Of a stretch of DNA of 64,000 nucleotides, positions 26,820-35,568 are shown piece after piece; position 1 is the first letter of the stretch, and each line of letters opens with the position of its first letter. The notes beneath the pieces are model-generated. The model saw only the letters and a program-made list of their open reading frames with translations, was not told where the DNA came from and did not search any database. Position numbers and translations under genes: made by a program. Source of the stretch: Coriaria nepalensis (lineage: Eukaryota > Streptophyta > Magnoliopsida > Cucurbitales > Coriariaceae); assembly GCA_027186245.1 (NCBI GenBank), contig CP114496.1:9450001-9514000 (forward strand), read 5' to 3'.

Positions 26820-27300
26820 ATGAAAGGGGAAACTATAAACCAATTCCCCAAAGTTTACTATTATTATAACGACGAACCCTCCAAAATTTATATAATAATA
26901 ATCAATCCCTTCATTTTAAAGATTAATTATAATAATAGTTATCTTTTTTTTTTTTTTATCTATTTTAATAATTTTATTCATTTATTTTTAAACTATTATT
27001 TATCCCGAATTTATATATATTTTTATTTTATAATAAACAATTATAAAATTAAACCTCCATCAATATAGTTGAGGTTAAAAAGGGTAAATAAATTTTAGAG
27101 AAAGAAAATATAAATTATAAAAAATTATTAAAAAATAAATAAAAGATAATTTCAGGGTTTAAAAAAGTTTAAATAACCATAAGAGTTTTATTATAATAAA
27201 ACTTTAAATTAGGATATTAATTATAATTATATAAATTTTGAGGAGTTTATTATAATAAATATAAAGTTAAGAGGTTTATTATAATTTTTCATTATAAAAC
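26820..27300. mobile_element. AT-rich element with long imperfect terminal inverted repeats (MITE-like)
   Basis: The first about 115 bases (through ATAAACCAATTCCCC and CCTCCAAAATTTATATAATA) resemble the reverse complement of 27185-27300, which contains TATATAAATTTTGAGGAGTT and AAGAGGTTTATTATAA. By eye the match is about 70-75 percent. It has no coding capacity. Boundaries are approximate. Confidence 0.5.
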
Positions 27301-27709
27301 TATGTCAACATTCTTATGCAATGTTTTCGACATTTATTTGTTTGTTTTCACATATTTCTTTTCCTTTTCCAAGTACCGGGATCCACCAGCCAGCTGAGCT
27401 GTCTGAACCACTTGCTATGATTGGCTCCAGCTTATGTTACTTAAATTACAAAATGTATATAACCTTATGATGACATTTAAAACTACTCAATCATAATCAT
27501 TGGTAAGAGATCAAGATCTGTTACATATTCATATTATTAATATGTTATATCAATTAAATATGGAAAATACAATATATATATATATATATATATAATTAAT
27601 TTAATATGATATTTATAATTATATACAAATAAAAATAAAAAAAGAGCAAAATTGAATTGAAAAAATGACGTAATATTACAATCTCCAATAAAATAAAATA
27701 AAATAAATA

Positions 27710-27740
<31 letters not shown>

Positions 27741-27771
27741 GGGGAGGGAAAAGCGAAAAGCAGAACAGAAG

Positions 27772-27829
27772 AGGAGCTATTCACGTTAGCCCAGAGAAGG
27801 TTTTCAGGAGCTATTCACGTTAGCCCAGA
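27772..27829. repeat. 34-bp-period duplication across the DUF1645 stop codon
   Basis: AGGAGCTATTCACGTTAGCC plus CAGA occurs at 27772-27795 and again at 27806-27829. The second copy encodes the last codons (WANVNSS) and part of the stop of the minus-strand DUF1645 gene. The first copy lies just past the stop. Confidence 0.9.
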
Positions 27830-28649
27830 AGCCAACAAGATCCTGCCGGTATGGAAGATACGACTTCTTCCTCCCTTCTTCCTTCAACATTCTATTCCTC
27901 ACGTAGAATCTCTCGTGCGCCGACGGTAAAGTCTTCTGGCCGGAGATTCTCTTTGCGTTTGATTGAACTTCATTCTCAATTTTTTCTTCCTTCTTAATTG
28001 AATTCGATCTAGACGACGGCGTTAAGAACACGAACGACGACGGGTACTTTCCGTCGCTGTTGCTTCGTCTAAGCAAATCTCTCAACCGAAACCGCTTCGA
28101 ATCTGATCCGGTAGATCTGCTCTTGATCTTGATATTGCTCTTGCTCTTTCCTTCACTTTCAGGTACTCCAACCGATTGTGGTGGCGTCCAGACACAGTAC
28201 GTTCCTGCCGAAACTCCTTCCAGATCGTCCGCCTCCGATGAAACCGACGAAGAAGACGGATGATGTTCACGATCCGAATCATGATCTTGATAGCCAATCA
28301 TAAGCTTCTCAAACGGAATCCTAACAGAACTTTCACTCCGATCATGATCATCTTCTTTTTCATCTACCACAAGGTCGTGATTGAAAACTGGGAAAACAGG
28401 GCCGGAGCTATAACTGTCAAAAAAGACGAGCTCGTTCGGCTCCTGAAGAAGCGAGATGAATTCAAACTCGTCGCCATCAAATCCACCGTCTTCACCTTCA
28501 ATCGATTCCGTTACAGTCTTCTGATCAGAAAGATGATGATATCCAAATCTAGAAGATTCTCTGGAAACTCTGATCGCGATTTCGGTAAGTCCGTTAGTGG
28601 AGTAGCTGTTGAAGCTTGGAGAAGACAGTTGTAGATCCTCCTCTTCCAT
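27804..28649 (-). CDS. DUF1645 family protein, single exon
   Basis: Intronless 281-residue protein of the plant-specific DUF1645 family, function unknown. Family landmarks are present: GGFDGDEFEFISLLQEP, a Tyr-Cys-Val-Trp-Thr-Pro motif (GTYCVWTPP), KRFRLRDLLRRSNSDGKYPS, FVFLTPSS, SAHERFYVRNRMLKEEGRKK and the C-terminal signature SYLPYRQDLVGFWANVNSS. The centre is Ser/Asp-rich and probably disordered. The clustered basic residues around KRFRLRDLLRR could aid nuclear targeting (inference). A plus-strand open frame at 28260-28634 is the antisense shadow. The stop codon lies in a small tandem duplication. Confidence 0.93.
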   Translation of the reverse strand: MEEEDLQLSSPSFNSYSTNGLTEIAIRVSRESSRFGYHHLSDQKTVTESIEGEDGGFDGDEFEFISLLQEPNELVFFDSYSSGPVFPVFNHDLVVDEKEDDHDRSESSVRIPFEKLMIGYQDHDSDREHHPSSSSVSSEADDLEGVSAGTYCVWTPPQSVGVPESEGKSKSNIKIKSRSTGSDSKRFRLRDLLRRSNSDGKYPSSFVFLTPSSRSNSIKKEEKIENEVQSNAKRISGQKTLPSAHERFYVRNRMLKEEGRKKSYLPYRQDLVGFWANVNSS

Positions 28650-30015
28650 TTCTCTTTTTTATCTAAAATCCAAATCTGTGTTCAAGTTTGAAATTTTTCT
28701 GTGACAGTATTTGGATCAAGATTGCATACATACATATATATAGATAGATAGATAGTTATAGTGAGAATGAAGAAGTGGAAAAGATCAAAAGCAAGATGAT
28801 AGAATCACGTAATGATTATTTAATGAGGAATAATAATAGAATGGACATGATACGTTTTTCAGATTCTAGAAGGCAACTAATTGATTATAATGGAGGCGAC
28901 TTTTGACGTTCTAGTGTATTTTGACTATTTTCCTTGGTCAACAAGTCGCACGTGCAAATGAGTCTATACGTGTGCCTCTTCTTGTTCTGTGCTCTTAAAG
29001 AATCTACTACGCTTTTTGTGACTCCCTTGCCTTTTAGTATATATTTATATAATAAATATGAAAAATAATAAATTTTGATACTTCATTTTAAGTTATCTAA
29101 GGGAAAATTTTAAAAAATAATTATATAAAATTAATAAAATTTAAATATTACGTAAAATATTTTATATAAATAATCGAGTAATTTACGAGCAATGGGACCC
29201 ACGTTTGATTGAAATCCTTAATCATATAATTATATCTATTAATTAATGTATTTAATTATATGATAATAAATAATTGTGTCACGTTACTTATTAAAAATGT
29301 TAAAATCTATAGCACGTAAAATTTCATATACCATGACGTCACAAGAAACAAAACATAAAAATAAAAGCAAAAAGACTTAACGTACGTATGTGATGATGTA
29401 ACGGGCGACAAGTGGCGCTCTAGATCAATGCTTTGAATTGTACCGTCACGTCGTTTTAAAGAAGACTACTAGTCGTTTGAATATCTTTCGTCTCTACCAA
29501 GTGTATTGATCACCTAACAAAGTTTCATACGTACATAATAAAGATTGCAATTCAGTATTCACAAATCTCTCCGCCTTAATCTCTCCTTCAAATGTACCAA
29601 CTTGTCCATGATGTGTACCGGCAATACGTTATACCCTTCCGTTCCGACCCCTTCTGCGCCTTCAAACCGGTTTCTTTGTGTTACATAATGGTACATGGGC
29701 AAGAACCTGGTTTGAAAAGACCTATAACAGAAATAAGGAAGAAGAGGGCTCTTCTTACAACCATAAAGATGGTAACACCAATGACCGTGTACCCGCAACA
29801 GACGTTTGAAGTGTACTTAAGAGAGAGCATGTACCGAGAAATTATACTATTTCCGCAGTTGAGAAATGCGGGACATAGTTTTATTTTTGTTAGATTACGG
29901 GAATATTGTATGCACGTTGCTATACCCAAGCCAAGCCTCAAACTATTGTGCTCTCCACAATTTACCTAACAATCCTTGATCTTCTCGTTATCAGTTTTTA
30001 AAGCAAATCACAGAA
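28650..30015. other. Intergenic upstream of DUF1645 (-) and F-box pseudogene (+)
   Basis: Includes a TATATATA tract near 28733-28743, about 85 bases upstream of the DUF1645 ATG, then about 600 bases of AT-rich sequence. At 29559-29969 a higher-GC segment has long open frames on both strands but no recognisable protein. It may be remnant coding sequence. Confidence 0.5.
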
Positions 30016-31400
30016 ATGAAGAAGCAAGTGATTGGAACGATGATGAAAGAGATCAGAACAGGAGGAAAGGAAAGAAACACATTTTCATGCTTTTTACCGG
30101 AGGAAACAATGTACGAGATTCTATCAAGAGTTCCGTGTAAAGATCTGGAAAGAAGCGTCAAATACGTATGCAAGCTCTGGTATTCAATTCTAACCGATTG
30201 TCGCTTTGATTTTGACTACTTGAAGTGTACAAGAAGATCACTTTCTTCCTCTCTTGATCGAGTTCTGGCCATGTTCGAAGGATCGAAAAATGCAGGTAAT
30301 AACAACAATGTCGACAGTAATTCTTAATATGTTAAGTCTTTCCTCACTTCACCATGATATAAGACCATCCTCAGTAGTATCTTCCAACGCTACTATGACA
30401 ATTAATTTTGATCAACAGAGGGATGAACTATCTCTAATCGAAATGACAATGGGTGTCAAAACCATGGTTCCAGACTCTGAGCAATTAGTTTCCCATTTGA
30501 TGAAATATCTTCAATCAATGGTTTGATATGTTTTCATGGTAGGGATGGTCCGGCTTATGTCTGTAATCCAATCACCGGAGAGTCCGTAAATGTTCCGGCA
30601 CTGCCCGAATTAAATATAAAGCTTGAAGCTTCTGGCTTCGGCTCCTGTCCCGTAATTAATAAATATGAGATTTTGAATATAAGTTGTGATTATTACAAAC
30701 AAATGGCTCTTAACACCCTCAGAGTTGATGTATTGACTCTTGATCATAGACATGAAAACAACACTTGGAGAAGGCTTAAGAAACACCCTCATTACCCACT
30801 ACTTCCTGAATACAGAGCTGTGGTTGTAGACAATGTAATGTACTGGATGACTAAGGATCATCTCTTAGGATGCCATGCTGTGAATTACAAAATACATCCC
30901 GTGGATTCGATTACACCCATTGTTTGGTTCGACATTTCAACCGAAGAATTCGGAGAGTTTCTGGCTAAGGTACCGATGGCAGAAGACAATTATCCAGTAC
31001 AACAATTGTTTGAATTGCAAGGAAAACTATGCCTGAAGCAGCAAGAATTCTGGGATGTAGATTACATGGTTGGCGGTGAATATAGGGTCGGTCTAAATAT
31101 TGGATTTGGATGCTTAAAGATGTAATGAAACTGGAAGATTCCTGGGTTATGAAGTATGGAATTGAGGAAGTTGATAACTGGATGGATTTTGTGTCAGTAT
31201 GCATGATAGAGTATGAACATGACACTATATTTATACTGTATTATACTATCCAATCCTGGCCAACACCTGATTACTCTCATGAATGTATACTTTATTACAG
31301 CCTTCAAAGGGAACAAGTCCTTGACATTTACAAACATTCTGTAGTTAAACGCAATAATCCCATTCCTTATGTACCTAGTCTTGTTCCAATTTTTAACTAG
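30016..31400 (+). pseudogene. F-box protein pseudogene (F-box associated type)
   Basis: The F-box motif is clear after ATG 30016: FLPEETMYEILSRVPCKDLE followed by RSVKYVCKLWYSIL. F-box proteins link substrates to SCF ubiquitin ligases. The frame is lost at about 30296, where it runs into VDSNS stop. It resumes in a second frame (DIRPSSVVSSNA to LQSMV stop), then a third near 30505, where codons for SSINGLICFHGRDGPAYVCN and PITGES restart the typical F-box-associated domain. Another single-base shift at about 31095 separates GEYRVGL from codons for WIWMLKDVMKLEDSW. The end is NPIPYVPSLVPIFN, stop at 31398-31400. At least three shifts make a functional product unlikely. An intron at the first break (donor-like GTAATA) cannot be excluded. 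Confidence 0.8.
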
Positions 31401-31768
31401 CAAAATTTTTCCCAAGCGTTGCAAATTTTCATTTTAGATATGTGAATTTGACTATTTATATATCTAATGCAAATATACTAAATTCTCTGTTAAATATATA
31501 TGAAAATGTTTGTTAATGTGTGTATCATCGGAAAATTTATACCAACAAAAATGACAGAAAAATTACTTGGAGATGGCTTAAGGAAGAAAAAAGATGGTTA
31601 TTCTTGGCACTCACATGAACAAAATGTTGTTGTATTTCACCATAGTCGATTCTCGGCCACTGCAGAAACAATGCCTTTAAGCGTCTCCTACGGAAACATC
31701 AGTGAGAAAGAAAAACATAATTAGTTACTCTTATTCTCTGTTATATGATATAAACTTGATCTTTCATT
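31401..31768. other. Short intergenic
   Basis: Sequence between the F-box pseudogene and the 3' end of the proteasome-chaperone gene. A 74-codon open frame at 31500-31724 has no recognised motif. It could be F-box-like debris. Confidence 0.4.
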
Positions 31769-32939
31769 TTATACCGCCGAATGGTCTTTGAGCCCAAGAG
31801 AAAGGACTAATTGTTTTGATGAACCTGAGATACTGCACAAATCCAGCCAAAAATACAAAGTTTATCCAAAATCAATTGCAAAGGGTGAGTTCTATTTCAT
31901 CCAAAAGTAGCTTGAGAATCAATTTTCAATACTTAAAAAGCTCACCTGATAAGTTCAATAAGCTGCCTAGCACAAGCCACTAGCATGGGCTGCATTTACG
32001 TCAGAAGTATATCAATCATCAGCACAGATTTTGAGATCAAACCAAAAACACTAAGAAAAATAAAATAAAATAAGGTTTATGGACTTACTTCATCTCGTTT
32101 TCCGAAAATCACTGAAACTGTGAAGGTTGGTTGAATTGCCATTCCTTCCTCTTTTCTGAAAGTTAAGAGCAAAAAAGACAGCTTCACCCCATCAAATTTT
32201 TAAGTGCTTATCATCCTGATATTACTAGATTCTAAACATTTTGTGTTGAAGTACTTGATCAAACATGTTTTCTGACATAATGATTGAAACATATATTGAG
32301 CAAGTAATGAGGAGGAGATGGAGTGTATCTAACCTGGCTTGTAGTATTGTCCCCATCGTGCCTATTTGCGTTGCAATAACCTGAATATGTTTACATTTTT
32401 TCTCATAAAAAACGAACAAGAACAGACTGGAAAAAAAAAAAAACGATTTCGAAAGGGGTAGTTTACTTCACTCACAAGAAAATGATCACCATAACTGTTT
32501 ATGATTATATCCGTTTTGTTTCCCTGCAACAACAACAACATAAACAACATATTTAGCTGAGAAGAAAAAAAGGAAGCATTATTGATGGAGAATAATGAAT
32601 GGCTGTTCCAAAAGATGAACCAAAATGTACATATCAGTGAAAGATCTGCATCAAGTTACTAGACTACGCATTAAAGCAAACAGGTTATAGGCAATATCGA
32701 TCCTTCATGTATCAAAATGAAAAGAGCTCAAAATACAACTACCCTTTTGCAAGGATCAATCTTTATCTACCATCTTCACTTAAACCACCACCTATGCATC
32801 TGTTTCTAGCATTCTCCTCTTCTTTTTCAGAGAAATGGATCAAAAGAAAAGAGAAGGAAGGGGCTAAAAAAAGTATTACCATAATTTCCAGGGAAAAGTT
32901 CTTGTTTGGGACAGGAAATTGAAGTCCGGAGCTGCCCAT
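31769..32939 (-). CDS. PAC3: Proteasome assembly chaperone 3-like protein
   Basis: Small chaperone expected to help assemble the alpha ring of the 20S proteasome with a PAC4-like partner. Exon 1 (32880-32939) encodes MGSSGLQFPVPNKNFSLEIM. Then come GNKTDIIINSYGDHFLV (about 32473-32523), TQIGTMGTILQAR (about 32336-32382), EEGMAIQPTFTVSVIFGKRD (about 32090-32156), PMLVACARQLIELI (about 31946-31990) and SISGSSKQLVLSLGLKDHSA followed by Val-stop (31769-31835). The total is about 110 residues. The stop TAA falls after DHSAV, earlier than I remember for plant homologues, whose C-terminus runs roughly a dozen residues further. Out-of-frame codons just past the stop resemble the missing tail. The gene may therefore be slightly truncated. 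Confidence 0.85.
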
Positions 32940-33388
32940 GAAAACACTTTAACTGATGTCTTAAGGAGAAAGAGATGACCTCGGTTTGAAGATGAAGAAA
33001 AACTCAGCTCTCTCTATGGAGGTCTCTGTCTCTGGTTTTCCTGGTGGGCTTGGCCTCGGATTGGTTTTGGGCTTGGATAAATATTGTACGACATGTCGCA
33101 TTCTTTGAACGAAACGATGAGTCAGGACTCCCCGACAAAGATAAGCCCACTCGACGTTGGCTTTATAATAACTTGCCGAGTGTACCATAAGTGGAGCGCA
33201 CGTTAACAAAAAAAAAAAAAAAAACTACCATTCACTACCGGACGCTGAAATGCGTAGTGCAACCTGTGCAGAGTTCAAAACCTGGAAGTGAGCGAGAGTT
33301 GAATTCAAGTTCTCGTGTTCAAGAATTCAGGCGCGCGAGAGAGAGAGAGCGAGTGAAGAGGAAGTGTGACTCAGTGAGTTAGAGAAAG
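32940..33388. promoter_or_regulatory. Divergent promoter between PAC3-like (-) and USP (+)
   Basis: About 450 bases between opposed start codons. It includes a poly-A run at about 33210-33225 and a GAGA-rich stretch (about 33338-33352) in the USP leader. No gene. Confidence 0.5.
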
Positions 33389-34732
33389 ATGGAAGGTGAG
33401 CCAACTCGGATAATGGTAGGGGTGAATGAGTCGACCATTAAAGGCTATCCATACCCTTCGATAAGTAGCAAAAGAGCTTTCGAATGGACTCTTCGGAAGA
33501 TCATTCGCTCTAATACCTCTGGTTTCAAGCTTCTCTTCCTCCATGTCCAAGTTCCTGACGAAGACGGTTCTCTCTCTCTCTCTCAGTTTTCGTATATGCT
33601 TTTGCTTTATTTACATCCATTTATTGAGGGTGATTTATCTTTCCCGATAAATTTAAGCCGAAAGAATCTAGTTAGCTGAAAATTATGTCGGTGATTGCAA
33701 TTTCGTGATGGATTGTACATTTGAAAAGCTTTTGATCAAGCACGAATAGTTACTAATTTGTATTTGGTAGAGTTTCATTACTTGATGAGTAGGTATCTTA
33801 TTTTATGGCTTTTAACAATCCCCTATTTTTTCTTGTTTATGAAGTGAAAGCTTACTAACTAAAACTGTGTTTCCCTCTTGGTTTGATTTTTTAAGAGATA
33901 ATTTGTGATTGTTGGTTTAAAGTCAAGGAGATTTGGTGATTGATGATTTGATTTTAGAAATAGGCCAAAAAAGAAGCAAAGTGTTTTAATAGAAGCAGGG
34001 GAAGATGTCTGAAATTGGAGATAAAATTATGAAAGCTTATTAGGGTTAGTTCCATTTGAAATTAGTATATGATTGATTACCTAGTAGACGGAAGGGTATG
34101 TTGTAAATTTGGTTACTTGTTCTAGGATTTGGTGACATAGATAGCATCTATGCATCCCCTCAAGATTTGAAAGACTTGAAGAATAGGGACAGGACAAGAG
34201 GACTTCATCTGCTCGAGTACTTTGTCAATGCATGTCATGATGTCGGGGTAAAGCAAGCTTGTGTCTATAATATAATCCTTTAACCAGACTAAAAAAATAT
34301 CTCCTTTCCTAGCCAATTAGTTTTACTAATCGTACATTCAATGATATTTATCTATTCAAATCTCTTTGCAGATTTCGTGTGAAGCCTGGATCAAGAAAGG
34401 GGACCCGAAGGAAGTAATCTGCCATGAAGTCAATAGAGTCTGCCCTGATCTTATAGTTGTCGGAAGTAGAGGCCTCGGCCCTTTCCAAAGGTATTATGCT
34501 TTTTGCTCAATAGTCCCCCAAAAATTTCTCAGAAAAAAATTTGTGTATTCTGTTGATTGAAAGAGCATATACTTGGCGAAATCAATTACTTGGGACTATG
34601 TTAATTCTTGTTTTTGTGTGTAGGGTTTTTGTTGGAACCGTGAGTGAGTTTTGTGCTAAGCATGCAGAATGTCCCATAATCACGATCAAACGGAGGCCCG
34701 AGGAGGCTCCCGAAGACCCTGTTGATGACTGA
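33389..34732 (+). CDS. Universal stress protein (USP) family, adenine-nucleotide alpha-hydrolase-like
   Basis: Single USP-domain protein of about 175 residues in four exons. Exon 1 encodes MEGEPTRIMVGVNESTIKGY through FKLLFLHVQVPDED. Exon 2 (about 34127-34247) reads FGDIDSIYASPQDLKDLKNR and HLLEYFVNACHDVG. Exon 3 (about 34374-34491) reads CEAWIKKGDPKEVICHEVNR and DLIVVGSRGLGPFQR. Exon 4 reads VFVGTVSEFCAKHAECPIIT with stop at 34730-34732. The ATP-binding type signature Gly-x2-Gly-x(9)-Gly-Thr is visible across GSRGLGPFQRVFVGT. Likely a cytosolic stress-related protein. Biochemical role beyond nucleotide binding is inference. Confidence 0.93.
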
Positions 34733-34811
34733 CTAATTCCTTGCCATGTTTTATTTCAATGCTGCTTTATTCCTTTCTCTTTGTCTAGTAGACTTCTTAA
34801 TGTAAACAGTT

Positions 34812-35041
34812 ATTGTATCTGTGTTTGAGCCTCGAGGCACTCTACTCCTTTGATTCTGTAAAATTACTAGGCCAAAGAAAGTACATATATAAAGGGATTT
34901 GGTTTACTTATGTCTGCATTGCACATATATTGTATCTGTGTTTGAGCCTCGAGGCACTCTACTCCTTTGATTCTGTAAAATTACTAGGCCAAAGAAAGTA
35001 CATATATAAAGGGATTTGGTTTACTTATGTCTGCGTTGCAC
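34812..35041 (+). repeat. Two-copy tandem repeat, 117-bp period
   Basis: ATTGTATCTGTGTTTGAGCC begins at 34812 and again at 34929. The copies are nearly identical (one A/G difference seen near the end, TCTGCATTGCACA against TCTGCGTTGCACA). A recent duplication in the USP 3' flank. Confidence 0.95.
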
Positions 35042-35114
35042 AGCAGAACATAGAGGAAACCCTCAGATGAGTTTGTAGGAAATAACGAGAGGCGTTGGAT
35101 TGCTTTTCACAAGC

Positions 35115-35203
35115 CACCTGAGAAGCACGTGACGTCAAAGAGAGAATGGAGGGGAGCCGCAAGAAAGGAGCACGTGGGTAAATCCCATTCGCTATAAATA
35201 GAA
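35115..35203 (+). promoter_or_regulatory. Promoter-like cluster without a following gene
   Basis: Two G-box/ABRE-like sites (AGCACGTGACGTC and GAGCACGTGGG, about 35123-35172) lie 30-70 bases before CTATAAATAG (about 35192-35201). No ORF starts downstream. It may be the promoter part of a solo LTR or of a non-coding transcript. Confidence 0.35.
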
Positions 35204-35568
35204 GTAGTTAGTTTACAGTTAGTAGCAGGTATAATTGAGCTGATAAATAGCAAAGGAACTTGTAACTAAAGAGGGATTCGATCAGTTGTAAAAGATACGA
35301 GCTACGCTTGTAGAAAGGAGGTTGGCGTTCCCTCTAAGAACCCATTGTTACGAATCTTTCAATCTTGAATCGCACACTGTTCTTACGTTTCTCTGTGAAT
35401 CTTAAATAATCTAAAACAGGGTTGTTTCAGTGTTCTTGTTAGCCCATAAAGTAATAGAAACTCCTCAGTTTTTAGACATGAAACACAAAATAACATGGAT
35501 AACTAAAGCTTACGACTAGAACACTAAACTAAAACTAAGCTTCAAGTTCAGACAGAAACCTTTTTATC

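Larger units (their letters stand above)
25557..27803. other. Gene-free AT-rich region with inverted-repeat elements
   Basis: Starts with the plastid-type carbonic anhydrase promoter and a 19-base poly-C run (25727-25745). It holds two inverted-repeat elements (26041-26235 and about 26820-27300) and TA/T-rich tracts at about 27572-27592 and 27706-27740. No coding sequence is supported; open frames at 26820 and 27596 are AT noise. Confidence 0.65.
34733..35568. other. Intergenic with tandem duplication and an orphan promoter-like segment
   Basis: The first part is the USP 3' flank carrying a two-copy 117-bp tandem repeat. The second part (35060-35420) has two CACGTG boxes and a CTATAAATAG box but no ORF behind them. 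Confidence 0.6.

Noticed and set aside
26820..27068. 82-codon frame rich in Ile, Tyr and Asn
   Set aside because: It follows from extreme AT content within the inverted-repeat element.
28260..28634. 124-codon plus-strand frame over the DUF1645 gene
   Set aside because: Antisense shadow of a well-conserved minus-strand protein; it has no motif of its own.
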